Source: Pseudomonas putida (GTDB lineage Bacteria > Pseudomonadota > Gammaproteobacteria > Pseudomonadales > Pseudomonadaceae). Taken from it: 64,000 nucleotides of DNA. The notes under the pieces are model-generated. The model saw only the letters and a list, made by a program, of their open reading frames with translations. It did no database searches and had not been told where the DNA came from. Shown piece by piece: positions 54,767-63,468 of this stretch. The stretch spans positions 3,339,501 to 3,403,500 of the forward strand of contig NZ_CP018846.1 of NCBI RefSeq assembly GCF_002025705.1. The letters are read 5' to 3'. Each line of letters starts with the position of its first letter. Position 1 is the stretch's first letter. The position numbers and the translations under genes were made by a program.

Positions 54767-56065
54767 ATGACTAACCTCAACACCAGCATCACCCGTGATA
54801 CCGACCCACGCACCATGCGCCGCATCGTCATCGCCTCGGTGCTGGGCAATGCCCTGGAATGGTACGACTTCTTCCTCTATGGCACGGCCGCGGCGCTGAT
54901 CTTCGCCCCCCTGTTCTTCCCCGCTGGCACCGACCCGGTGCTTGGCACCATGGCCTCGTTCGCAGGCTTTGCCGTGGGCTTTCTGGCCCGGCCGCTGGGC
55001 GGCCTGATCTTCGGCCACATCGGCGACAAGGCCGGGCGCAAGAAGGCCCTGGTGATGACCCTGGCGATCATGGGCGCGGCGACCTTCGCCATGGGCCTGC
55101 TGCCCACCTTCGAACAGGCCGGCTACCTGGCCCCGGCGTGCCTGGTGATCCTGCGCGTGCTGCAGGGTGTGGCCTCGGGGGGTGAATGGGGCGGCGGCGT
55201 GCTGCTGCTCAGCGAAAACGCGCCAAAGGACCGCGTCGGCTTCTATGCGGCCTGGAGCCAGCTGGGCGTGTCGGGCGGCTTCGTGCTGTCGGCGGCGGCC
55301 TTCTACCTGGTGCAGATGCTGCCCCATGAAGACATGATGAGCTGGGGCTGGCGGGTGCCGTTCCTGGCCAGCATCCTGATCTTCGGCGTTGGCGTGTACA
55401 TCCGCCGGCGCCTGCCGGAGAGCAAGGCGTTCGTCGAGGAGCAGGCGCAACAGGACAAGCCCGAGCACCTGCCGGCCATGGAAGTGTTGCGCAAGCACCC
55501 CAAGGCGGTGCTGCAGGCGATGGGCATCCGCATTGCCGAGAACGGCAGCGCCTACCTGTTCCTGGCGTTCACCATTGCCTACGCCAAGTTCACCGGGCTG
55601 GATACGCAGCTGGTGCTGGCCAGCGTGATGGTGGCGATGATCGTCGAAGCCGGCACCATCGTGTTCTGGGGCTGGCTGTCGGACATCATCGGCCGGCGGG
55701 TGGTGTACGCCATCGGCTCGGTCGGCCTGATGGTGCTGGCGTTCCCGTTCTTCTGGATGCTCGATACCCACTCGCCGGTGTGGGTGTACCTGGCGGCGTT
55801 GCTGGGCATGGCCTTCTGTCATGGCGCGATGATCGGCACCCAGCCAGCGCTGATGGGTGAACTGTTCCCGCCCAAGGTGCGCTATTCGGGGTTGGCCATG
55901 GGGCATGAGATTGCCTCGATCTTCTCCGGTGGGTTGGCCCCTCTGGCTGCGACGGCGTTGTTCAGCCTGTACAAGGACGCCTGGCCGGTGTCGGTGATGC
56001 TGGTGGTGATGGGCGCGATCACCACCTTGGCGGTGATCTCCATCAAGCCGCAGGCCAAGGCCTAG
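54767..56065 (+). CDS. MHS-family metabolite:proton symporter
   Basis: Predicted 432 residues with 12 hydrophobic segments. The MHS signature is seen at the N terminus (LGNALEWYDFFLYGTAAALIF), GHIGDKAGRKKALV in loop 2-3, VLQGVASGGEWGGG in helix 4 and RIAENGSAYLFL. Relatives (ShiA, KgtP, ProP) import organic acids or osmolytes. Together with the OprD porin it forms an uptake path across both membranes, probably for indole-3-acetate or a related acid. The gene starts 22 bp after oprD and is closed by a terminator. Confidence 0.87.
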   Translation: MTNLNTSITRDTDPRTMRRIVIASVLGNALEWYDFFLYGTAAALIFAPLFFPAGTDPVLGTMASFAGFAVGFLARPLGGLIFGHIGDKAGRKKALVMTLAIMGAATFAMGLLPTFEQAGYLAPACLVILRVLQGVASGGEWGGGVLLLSENAPKDRVGFYAAWSQLGVSGGFVLSAAAFYLVQMLPHEDMMSWGWRVPFLASILIFGVGVYIRRRLPESKAFVEEQAQQDKPEHLPAMEVLRKHPKAVLQAMGIRIAENGSAYLFLAFTIAYAKFTGLDTQLVLASVMVAMIVEAGTIVFWGWLSDIIGRRVVYAIGSVGLMVLAFPFFWMLDTHSPVWVYLAALLGMAFCHGAMIGTQPALMGELFPPKVRYSGLAMGHEIASIFSGGLAPLAATALFSLYKDAWPVSVMLVVMGAITTLAVISIKPQAKA

Positions 56066-56080
56066 ATTTGCTCCGTTTTT

Positions 56081-56119
56081 GCCCGGGCCTTTCCGTGCGG
56101 GGGGGGGCCGGGCTTTTTA
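56081..56119 (+). terminator. Terminator after the MHS transporter
   Basis: GCCCGG (56081-56086) and CCGGGC (56108-56113) close a stem with a G-rich interior, followed by tttttat. It is 15 bp after the stop codon. Confidence 0.7.
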
Positions 56120-56154
56120 TTGGGCGGCTTGCCTTGGGGTTTGCAGCGCCTGGT

Positions 56155-56367
56155 AAATCGAGCGCCGCCCGCGCGGCGCATCGCGGATAAATCCGCTCCT
56201 ACATTTGTTGCAACGTGGCCACGCCTGACAGGCCATGGTTGTCAGCCGGTTTGCACGGCTCAAGACATGCGCCAAGGCTGGCAACCATGGCCTGTCAGGT
56301 TCGGTACGTTGCAACAAATGTAGGAGCGGATTTATCCGCGATGCGCCGCGCGGGCGGCGCTCGATTT
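56155..56367. repeat. 213-bp giant palindrome with 62-bp perfect arms
   Basis: The arms 56155-56216 and 56306-56367 are exact reverse complements over 62 bp and contain REP-like units (gcggataaatccgctcctac). Inside, CCTGACAGGCCATGGTTG and its complement (18 bp) form a second stem. The 464-bp gap between the MHS gene and the chemoreceptor holds, besides this and the terminator, no gene. As RNA it would fold into one long hairpin. Confidence 0.9.
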
Positions 56368-56529
56368 CAAAAACACCACAACCCGCAAGGCAAACACCCT
56401 GAACCCCAATCAAATTGCCCACCCGTGCCAACCTCTTGCCCCTGCCTGCCAATCCACTGCCCAGCCATTTCGCCATGCGCCACGCCCCGGTAGCCTGCCG
56501 CGAGCCCAACTCGCGTCACGGAAAACAAC

Positions 56530-58662
56530 ATGACCAACGCCTTGAGCATCCACAACAAGATCACCCTGCTCGCCAGCCTGTGCCTGGCTGCCGTCGTCGT
56601 GCTCCTCACCGCACTGGCCCTGGCCCAGCGCCAGGCCAGCGAAGACCAGGTCGGCAGCAACGCCAGTGACATGCTGCTGGCTGCCGCGCGCAGCAACCTG
56701 CGAGCCGAGGGCCAGGCCCAGGCGCTGCAGATCCAGCAAGGCTTCGCTCGCGCCTACACCTTTGCCGAAGGCGTCGGCCGCCAGGTCATGCACCTGCGCC
56801 AACGCGCAGAAATGCCACCTGCCGAACTACGCCGCGACCTCACCCAGGTGCTGCGCGATGCCCTGGCCGGGCGCCCGGAACTGCTGGGGCTGTTCATCAC
56901 CTTCGAGCCCGACGCGCTGGACGGCCACGACGCCGACTTCCGCAGCCAGCTGGAACTGGGCAGCAACGACCATGGCCGGTTCGCCTTGTACTGGCTGCAA
57001 CCTGGCCCCGGCCAGCTGCAGGCTGTACCTGGCGACGAGAAGATGCTTGCCGACACCTCCCCCGGCCCCAGCGGTGCGCCGTTCAATGCGTTTTTCAGCT
57101 GCTCGCGTGCCAGCGCCAAACCCTGCTTGCTCGAACCCTACGTCGACAGCTCCAGTGGCACCGCGCGGCTGGTCACCAGCCTGACCCTGCCGCTGATCGA
57201 CCAAGGCCGTGTTGTTGCCGTGATAGGCCTGGACATCGACCTGGCGACCCTGCAGCGCGATGCCGAGAAAGCCGCCGCAGCGCTGTACGACGGCCAGGGC
57301 GATATCGCCATTGTCAGCACCGCCGGGCTGCTGGCCGGTGACAGCAGCCACTCCGAACGCCTCGGTACGCTGCTCAATGCACGCCACCCTGAGCAGGCCG
57401 CTGCCATGCTCGACGCCGCAGCCGCAGGCCACACGCAGGCGTTTGAAGATGCCAGGTACATGCGCATGCTGGTGCCGATCCAGCCACTGCCTGAAGCCAG
57501 CCCCTGGGCCGTGCTGGTGAGCGTCGGCAAGGACGTGCTGGGTGCGCCGGTGGCCGCCCTGCAAGAGCAGATGCGCACCCAGCGCCTGCGCAGCCTGGCC
57601 CTGCAAATCGGCCTGGGCCTGGGCGTGGCGCTGCTGGGCGTGGCGATGATGTGGCTGACCGCGCGCAGCGTCAGCCGCCCGCTGCTGCGGGTCGCCTACC
57701 TGCTGGAAGACATTGCCGAAGGCGAAGGTGACCTGACCCGCCGCCTGGCCTACCCCGGCAAGGATGAACTGGGCCGCCTGAGCCGCGCCTTCGACCGCTT
57801 CCTGGAGCGCCTGCAACCGGTGATCGCGCAGGTTCAGGGCGGCGTGCGCGACACCCGCGACACCGCCGACCAGTCGGCGCGTATCGCCAGCCAGACCAGC
57901 GCGGGCATGCAGCAGCAGTTCCGCGAGATCGAACAGATGGCCACCGCGCTGCACGAAATGTCTGCCACTGCCCAGGCCGCCGCCCACAGCGCCGCGCAAG
58001 CCGCCGAAGCCGCCCGCCACGCCGACCAGGCCACCGGAGCCGGCGTGCAGGTGATCGAAAGCACCACCCAGGGCATCCAGGATCTGGCCAGTGGCATGAG
58101 CGAAGGCATGCAGCGCCTGCACGCACTGGCCACAAGCAGCGAGCAGATTGGCGCGGTGATGGGCGTGATCCTGTCGATTGCCAGGCAGACCAACCTGCTG
58201 GCGCTCAATGCGGCGATCGAAGCCGCTCGCGCCGGTGACGCCGGCCGAGGTTTTGCCGTGGTCGCCGACGAGGTACGCGGCCTGGCCCAGCGCACCCAGG
58301 CCTCGGTGGAAGAGATTGGCGCGATCATCGACAACCTGCGCAACGGTACCCATGAGGTGACCGGCGCCATGCAGCTCAGCTACGAGCAGGCCCAGGCCAA
58401 TGCCGAGCAGGCACGCCAGGCCCTGCAGGCACTGGCACAGATTCGTCAGGCGGTCAGCGTGATCACCGACATGAACGTGCAGATCGCCTGCGCCGCCGAA
58501 CAGCAGAGCAGCGTCGCCGAAGAGGTCAACCGCAATGTCGAGGCGGTGCGCGATGTCACCGCCTCGCTGTCCGGCCAGGCCGAGCGCTCGGCGGGGATCA
58601 GCCAGCAGTTGAACGACCTGGCGTCAGAGCAGCAAGGGCTGATCGAGCGCTTCAAGGCCTGA
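56530..58662 (+). CDS. Methyl-accepting chemotaxis protein with dCache sensor
   Basis: Predicted 710 residues. Transmembrane helix 1 (about 12-34), periplasmic dCache domain (about 45-345: [16 protein letters not shown] and [23 protein letters not shown]), helix 2 (about 355-375), HAMP ([16 protein letters not shown]) and the signalling hairpin with the conserved tip [20 protein letters not shown]. It controls flagellar motion through CheA/CheW. The ligand is not inferable, but its place right after the auxin genes makes indole-3-acetate or a relative a fair guess. Its end overlaps the convergent hydroxyacyl-CoA dehydrogenase-like gene by 39 bp. Confidence 0.88.
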   Translation: MTNALSIHNKITLLASLCLAAVVVLLTALALAQRQASEDQVGSNASDMLLAAARSNLRAEGQAQALQIQQGFARAYTFAEGVGRQVMHLRQRAEMPPAELRRDLTQVLRDALAGRPELLGLFITFEPDALDGHDADFRSQLELGSNDHGRFALYWLQPGPGQLQAVPGDEKMLADTSPGPSGAPFNAFFSCSRASAKPCLLEPYVDSSSGTARLVTSLTLPLIDQGRVVAVIGLDIDLATLQRDAEKAAAALYDGQGDIAIVSTAGLLAGDSSHSERLGTLLNARHPEQAAAMLDAAAAGHTQAFEDARYMRMLVPIQPLPEASPWAVLVSVGKDVLGAPVAALQEQMRTQRLRSLALQIGLGLGVALLGVAMMWLTARSVSRPLLRVAYLLEDIAEGEGDLTRRLAYPGKDELGRLSRAFDRFLERLQPVIAQVQGGVRDTRDTADQSARIASQTSAGMQQQFREIEQMATALHEMSATAQAAAHSAAQAAEAARHADQATGAGVQVIESTTQGIQDLASGMSEGMQRLHALATSSEQIGAVMGVILSIARQTNLLALNAAIEAARAGDAGRGFAVVADEVRGLAQRTQASVEEIGAIIDNLRNGTHEVTGAMQLSYEQAQANAEQARQALQALAQIRQAVSVITDMNVQIACAAEQQSSVAEEVNRNVEAVRDVTASLSGQAERSAGISQQLNDLASEQQGLIERFKA

Positions 58663-59640
58663 GGCAAAGCGCGGCGCCAGCCCGGCCTGGTGCAGGCGCT
58701 GCACCAGGTGCGCCAGGCGTGTTTGCCGATAGGCATCGATATCGGTTTCGCGGTAGTCGTAGAAACCCACGCCATCACGCAGGCCATTGCGCCCGCTGGC
58801 CATGTTGTCCAGTACCGAATGCGGCGCCGTGTAGCGCTCGCCCAGGTGCTGGCTGAGGTAGGCCGAGGCGTGGTGGAGAATGTCGCCACCGCCCCAGTCG
58901 ATGAACTCCAGCAGGCCCAGTACCGAGAAGCGCAGGCCGAAGCCGGTACGCACGGCCAGGTCGATCTGCTCGGCGCTGGCGACCCCCTCCTCGACCATGC
59001 GCGCCGCCTCGTTCATCACCAGCGCCTGCAGGCGCGGCACGATGAAGCCGGGTGTGGCGTTGCACAGCACCGGCACCTTGCCGATGGCCTGCAGGGTGGC
59101 CAGCAGTTCGGCGACAACCGCTTCACAGGTTGCGGCGCTGCGCGAGACTTCCACCAGCGGCATCAGGTGCGCCGGGTTGAGCCAATGGGCGTTGACCATG
59201 CGCTCTGGCGCGCTGAGCATGCCGGCTAGTTCGGTTACCAGGAAGGTCGACGTGGTCGAGGCGATGATCGTATCCACCGCCACGTGCCGGTCGATCCAGG
59301 CGAAAGCTTCACGCTTGGCCTCTAATACTTCAGGCACCGCCTCGAATACCAGCCGGCAATCTTGCAATGCCTGGCCCCCCGCCTCAAGCGTCAGCAGTTG
59401 AACCCGCGACAACAGCCGCTCGGCCTGCTGCGCATCGATCAGCTCAAGGGCCACCAGGCTCTGCGCCTCAGTGGCAAGCCTTACCCTGACCGCCTCGAAG
59501 TAGCTGGCCTGGGCCTGCGCCTGCCGCGCTTTCAGGTCGATGAGGCTGACGTGGATGCCGGCCTGGGCAAAGGCCAGGGCAATGCCCTCGCCCATCCGCC
59601 CGGCGCCGACCACGGCGACATGCCGCATCAACCCGCTCAT
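58624..59640 (-). CDS. 3-hydroxyacyl-CoA dehydrogenase-like protein
   Basis: Predicted 338 residues. An N-terminal Rossmann fold ([21 protein letters not shown]) is followed by SSTSTF-like catalytic-Ser strand ([12 protein letters not shown]), then [14 protein letters not shown] with the catalytic His and a C-terminal helical domain ([20 protein letters not shown]). The single-domain length fits 3-hydroxybutyryl-CoA or L-carnitine dehydrogenase-type enzymes. It overlaps the upstream opine-dehydrogenase-like gene by 4 bp, so the two form an operon. Confidence 0.85.
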   Translation of the reverse strand: MSGLMRHVAVVGAGRMGEGIALAFAQAGIHVSLIDLKARQAQAQASYFEAVRVRLATEAQSLVALELIDAQQAERLLSRVQLLTLEAGGQALQDCRLVFEAVPEVLEAKREAFAWIDRHVAVDTIIASTTSTFLVTELAGMLSAPERMVNAHWLNPAHLMPLVEVSRSAATCEAVVAELLATLQAIGKVPVLCNATPGFIVPRLQALVMNEAARMVEEGVASAEQIDLAVRTGFGLRFSVLGLLEFIDWGGGDILHHASAYLSQHLGERYTAPHSVLDNMASGRNGLRDGVGFYDYRETDIDAYRQTRLAHLVQRLHQAGLAPRFASGLEALDQPLLL

Positions 59641-60737
59641 GGCGCGATACCGTCGCGCAGCAAGGCCGCCATCTGCTCGCGGCCCAATGCCGCCAAGCCG
59701 AGGTTCTCCAGGGTGCGCCCTTCGCCATACAGGTCACGCCCGGTGACTGCCGAGGCCAAGGCCAGCAAACCCTTCGCCACCGGCGTCGGCACGCCGGCCC
59801 AGCGCCCGACCGAAACCAGCAACGACAGGCCCAGGCGGGTGTCTTCAAGCATGTAGCGGTGCTGCTGCAGGTCGATCTTCTCGCGCCAGTCGCCGCTGTC
59901 GGTGAGCTTGCCATGGGCGCCACGGCCGTACATCCACTCATCGCCCTGGTCGGTGTTGTAGTGGTCGGCCAAGGGGAAATGCGGCGCCGGGTAGCCCAGC
60001 GCCTCACGCACACGCATGCGTTCGGCATCCAGCGCATTGGTCACCCGGCGGATCGATGGCTGGGTGCCTTCGTTGTGGATGTCCCACGACTCGAAGTGCT
60101 CCAGCGGCCCGGCATTCATCAGGATCAGTGGCGGGTGAATGACCGGGCCGGCGTTCATCAGTGCGCCACTGAGGGCATCTTCGATCGGCTCGACGCTGGG
60201 GTACGCCTCGCGCAGCACGCTGAAGGCATGCGCCGACAGGCGACTGGGCAGCACACCGGTCGGCAGGCGCGTGGCGTAGGCACTGATCACCAGCTGGTCG
60301 GCGCCATGTTTACGCACCAGGTAAGGCAAGGTACCGGTTTCGGCAAAGGCCACCTCGGCACGGTTGCCGCAGTCGCGCATGGCCTTGGCGAACACGTAGC
60401 TGCCAAAGGTGCCTGGCGGCAGGAACACCACCTGGCCGGCGCTGAGCAGCGGCGCCACTTCAGCGGCCAGGGCCGCGTGGCTGGTCGACGGCAAGGGGAT
60501 GATCACCAGGTCCGCGCCCTGCAGCGCCTGGGCCAGGTCGCTGACCAGCTGCAGGTTGTCGCCAATGGCCAGCTGGCGGGTGCCGCGATAATCGCGCACG
60601 CTGAGGCTGCCAATCGCCTGCAGTGTTCGCAAAGCCGCAGCGTCACGGCGCCAGAGCCGGGTGGCATGGCCGCGCTCGGCCATTTCGACAGCCGCTGCAT
60701 AGCAGCCGTGGCCGCCGCCAAGAACAGTGATTTGCAT
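59637..60737 (-). CDS. NAD/NADP octopine/nopaline dehydrogenase family protein
   Basis: Predicted 366 residues. The nucleotide site is MQITVLGGGHGCYAAAVEMA; the C-terminal opine-dehydrogenase domain shows ALSGALMNAGPVIHPPLILM (with the catalytic His) and DQGDEWMYGRG. The family reversibly condenses amino acids with 2-oxoacids; catabolic members oxidise opines. The start at 60737 is fixed by the Rossmann motif and AGTTCCACCC before it. First gene of a two-gene operon, divergent in function from the auxin genes but perhaps serving plant-derived compounds. Confidence 0.83.
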   Translation of the reverse strand: MQITVLGGGHGCYAAAVEMAERGHATRLWRRDAAALRTLQAIGSLSVRDYRGTRQLAIGDNLQLVSDLAQALQGADLVIIPLPSTSHAALAAEVAPLLSAGQVVFLPPGTFGSYVFAKAMRDCGNRAEVAFAETGTLPYLVRKHGADQLVISAYATRLPTGVLPSRLSAHAFSVLREAYPSVEPIEDALSGALMNAGPVIHPPLILMNAGPLEHFESWDIHNEGTQPSIRRVTNALDAERMRVREALGYPAPHFPLADHYNTDQGDEWMYGRGAHGKLTDSGDWREKIDLQQHRYMLEDTRLGLSLLVSVGRWAGVPTPVAKGLLALASAVTGRDLYGEGRTLENLGLAALGREQMAALLRDGIAP

Positions 60738-60834
60738 GGGTGGAACTCCGCGTGTGTGTGGTAGGCCGATGCTAGCCATCACGCGTGTTGCCAGCGCTGC
60801 GGATCGCGCAGGCGGCCTACCGATTGCGCAGCTT

Positions 60835-61794
60835 TCAGCCCTTGAGCGTGTCGGAAGGCCGGCAACCGAAACGCTGCCGGTACTGCTGGGTGAAATGCGC
60901 GGGGCTGTTGATGCCAAAGCGCAGCAGCACGTCGGTCACGCTGCCCTCAGCCTTCTGCAGCGCCTGGTGCACCGCCAGCAGGCGCCGGTCGCGGATGAAC
61001 TCGACCGGCGTCTGCCCAAGGAACTGGCGAAAGCCGTTCTGCAGCGTGCGCACCGAAACCCCGCTGAGCGCACACAAGGTGGCCAACGCCAGGGGCTTGT
61101 CCAGGTTCGCCTCGATGTATTCGCGGGCACGGCGCACATGGCTGGGCAGCGGTATGCCTGCAGGTTGCAGCAGTGCATTGGAGTAGTTGTGCGGCAACTG
61201 GGTCAGCAGCAGTTGCACCAGGTGGTCCGCCAGGCCCTGACGCAACGGCGCCAGGCTCAGTTGCAGGGCGAACAGCCGGCACAGGTAATCCAGGGTCAGG
61301 CTCAGCGCGTGCACGCCAGGGTGGTCGGCTGCCAGCGGCACGTCGAACGCCAGCGGCTGCTTCAGGCTGCGCCCCAAAAGCTGCTGCAAGTGCAGTTCCA
61401 GCGCCTCGCGGGGCATGCTGAGCACCGCATTGCGGCAGGCGCCGCCGGTGACGATACGGCTGCTGGCGAACGGTGAGCTGACGCTCAGCCCGCCCGCCGC
61501 CACGGCTGCATGTTCGCGGCCGTGGCGGATTTCGCACTGCCCCTGCAAGGTGGTGCGGAACAGGTACTGCGCGCCCGTGCCTTCGAGGCTGACTTCCACC
61601 GGCGCATCGTAGTGCAGCTGCAGCAGCCGCACGCCGGCAAACTCCACGCCGCTGACCTGCAACTGCGGCGCAGCACCGTCCAGCACCCGCAGCCGATGCG
61701 GGCAGAGATAACGGGCCAGCTGCACCTGCATCTCTGCCACATCCTGCGAATGAAACAGCGGAAAGCGCTCCAGCAGCCGGATGTCCGCCAGCAT
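60835..61794 (-). CDS. AraC-family regulator (AntR/BenR-like)
   Basis: Predicted 319 residues. An AraC-binding-2-like sensor (about 30-190) precedes the double helix-turn-helix (about 215-315: LATLCALSGVSVRTLQNGFRQ, FGINSPAHFTQQYRQRFGC). It resembles the regulators of benzoate and anthranilate dioxygenase genes. Its start is 1 bp past the MFS stop codon, so they are co-transcribed. The closeness of catA makes a role in aromatic acid control likely. The 97-bp gap to the opine-dehydrogenase-like gene suggests a separate promoter there. Confidence 0.83.
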   Translation of the reverse strand: MLADIRLLERFPLFHSQDVAEMQVQLARYLCPHRLRVLDGAAPQLQVSGVEFAGVRLLQLHYDAPVEVSLEGTGAQYLFRTTLQGQCEIRHGREHAAVAAGGLSVSSPFASSRIVTGGACRNAVLSMPREALELHLQQLLGRSLKQPLAFDVPLAADHPGVHALSLTLDYLCRLFALQLSLAPLRQGLADHLVQLLLTQLPHNYSNALLQPAGIPLPSHVRRAREYIEANLDKPLALATLCALSGVSVRTLQNGFRQFLGQTPVEFIRDRRLLAVHQALQKAEGSVTDVLLRFGINSPAHFTQQYRQRFGCRPSDTLKG

Positions 61795-61795
61795 C

Positions 61796-63154
61796 TCAGG
61801 CCTCGGCGGGGTGTTCGCGGCGCATGCTGTCACGGAAGCACTTGCAGCCCTTGGCCAGCAGTACGATGGCCAGCAGCGAGGCGCCGAAACTGACGATCGA
61901 CATCGACGAGCCGACTGCGGCCGGGGCGCCGAAGTAGCGGTCGGTGATCAGCGCCACCAGCGTGGTACCCAGGCCCAGCCCGAGCAGGTTGCTGATCAGC
62001 AGGAACACCGCCGAGACCTGGGCGCGCACCTGGTTCGGCGACAGTATCTGCATGGCAGCCGTGGAAGCCGGCATCGGGAACGAGGCGAAGAACATCGCCG
62101 GCACCAGCAAGGTCACCGACAGCCACAGCTGGTCGACCTGCGAATACAGCACTGCTGGCACGATCATGCCCACGGCGCCGATCACCCCGGTACGCATGGC
62201 CGCATCGCTGCGCCCGCGCTTGGCCAGGTGGTCGGTGAGCCAGCCGCCGAACACCACGCCGCTGGTGTTGGCCAGCAGCAGGATGGTGCCGAGCATGAAA
62301 CCGGCCTGTTCGGGGCTCATGCCGAACTTGCGGATGTACAGCGCCGGGGTCCAGCTCATCATGCAGAACAGCGCCATGGCGTAGAACGAGAAGCCCAGGT
62401 AATGGCAGCCGAAAGTCGCCCGGTGGCGGCCGATGAAGCGCAGGCCATCGCTGAGGCGGACCTTGCGCACCTTGCCGTCGGCATCCAGCTGCGCGCCCTT
62501 GCGCTGCGGGTTGCGCACGGTCAGCCAGACCAGCAGGCCGACGATCACCCCGGGCAGGCCGACGATGAAGAACGCCAGCTGCCAGGCCTTCATCGCGCCG
62601 AGGATGGCCACCTCGATGGTCTGCGCGTCCTTGAGCAAGGTGATCACGTAGCCGCCGACCAGAAAGGCGATGCCACCGCCGACGAAGGAGCCGATCGAGT
62701 AGATGCCCACGGCGCGACCGAGCTTCTCCTTGGGGAACATGTCGCTGAACATCGAGTAGGCCGAGGGCGACAAGGCTGCCTCGCCGACACCGACGCCGAT
62801 GCGCGCCAGGAACATCTGCGCGAAGTTCTTGCTCAGCCCGCAGGCGGCGGTGGCAAAGCTCCAGAAGATCACACCGACGGCAATGATGCGCGGGCGCGAG
62901 AAGCGGTCGGCGAGGTAGGCGATGGGCATGCCCATGAAGGCATAGAACAGCGAGAACGCCAGGCCGTGCAGCAGGCTGAACTGGGTGTCGCTCAACTGCA
63001 GGTCGGCTTTGATCGGCTCGATCATCAGGGCCAGGATCTGCCGGTCGACGAACGAGAAGATGTAGGCCACCATGCACAGGATGACCACGTACCATTCGTA
63101 GAAATAGCGCTTGTTGTGCTGCTTGAGGTGTTGTTCTTGAGTGAGGGTATTCAT
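61796..63154 (-). CDS. MFS transporter, Spinster-like
   Basis: Predicted 452 residues with 12 hydrophobic segments. The first helix contains YIFSFVDRQILALMIEPIK, as in the Spns group of MFS carriers, with YLADRFSRPRIIAVG in the 2-3 loop and GVGVGEAALSPSAYS in helix 4. The substrate of bacterial relatives is unclear; they often adjoin aromatic degradation genes. It is the first gene of a pair with the AraC regulator. A partial copy of the IacR-type block lies about 127 bp upstream. Confidence 0.82.
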   Translation of the reverse strand: MNTLTQEQHLKQHNKRYFYEWYVVILCMVAYIFSFVDRQILALMIEPIKADLQLSDTQFSLLHGLAFSLFYAFMGMPIAYLADRFSRPRIIAVGVIFWSFATAACGLSKNFAQMFLARIGVGVGEAALSPSAYSMFSDMFPKEKLGRAVGIYSIGSFVGGGIAFLVGGYVITLLKDAQTIEVAILGAMKAWQLAFFIVGLPGVIVGLLVWLTVRNPQRKGAQLDADGKVRKVRLSDGLRFIGRHRATFGCHYLGFSFYAMALFCMMSWTPALYIRKFGMSPEQAGFMLGTILLLANTSGVVFGGWLTDHLAKRGRSDAAMRTGVIGAVGMIVPAVLYSQVDQLWLSVTLLVPAMFFASFPMPASTAAMQILSPNQVRAQVSAVFLLISNLLGLGLGTTLVALITDRYFGAPAAVGSSMSIVSFGASLLAIVLLAKGCKCFRDSMRREHPAEA

Positions 63155-63280
63155 GCTCGCGAATTCCTGATGGGACAGCCTGGAAAGGGATTACAAGGCA
63201 GTGACCTGTCAGTAACAGGCGAACGCACGCAAGGCGGGATTACGCATGACCAAGGACCTTTATTGTTATTGGAATGGAGG

Positions 63281-63299
63281 TATGGCGATTACTTGAATT
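63281..63299 (-). promoter_or_regulatory. Partial IacR-like half-site upstream of the Spinster-like gene
   Basis: tatggcgattacttgaattg includes CGATTACTTGAATT, matching the left half of the 33-bp blocks before iacA and iacH. The TTGACA part is missing. It is in the same orientation relative to its downstream gene as the full sites. Confidence 0.35.
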
Positions 63300-63318
63300 G
63301 CAGCCTGTTCTCGCTTCG

Positions 63319-63405
63319 CTGTGGCAGCGGGCTTGCCCGCGAAGCCGACACCGTGGTGAATGGCACGGGCTTCGCCCGTGTTCGCGGGCTCGCCCGCTCC
63401 CACAG
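63319..63405. repeat. Pair of inverted REP elements
   Basis: ctgtggcagcgggcttgccc (63319-63338) and gggctcgcccgctcccacag (63386-63405) are inverted; a third hairpin (cacgggcttcgcccgtg) lies between. It lies in the 314-bp gap between catA and the MFS gene, which has no other gene. Confidence 0.82.
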
Positions 63406-63468
63406 GGATCGCGCCAGATTCCAGAAATTGAGCGAGACAGTTGCTCCCACAAGGGATCAGGTCAGGGC

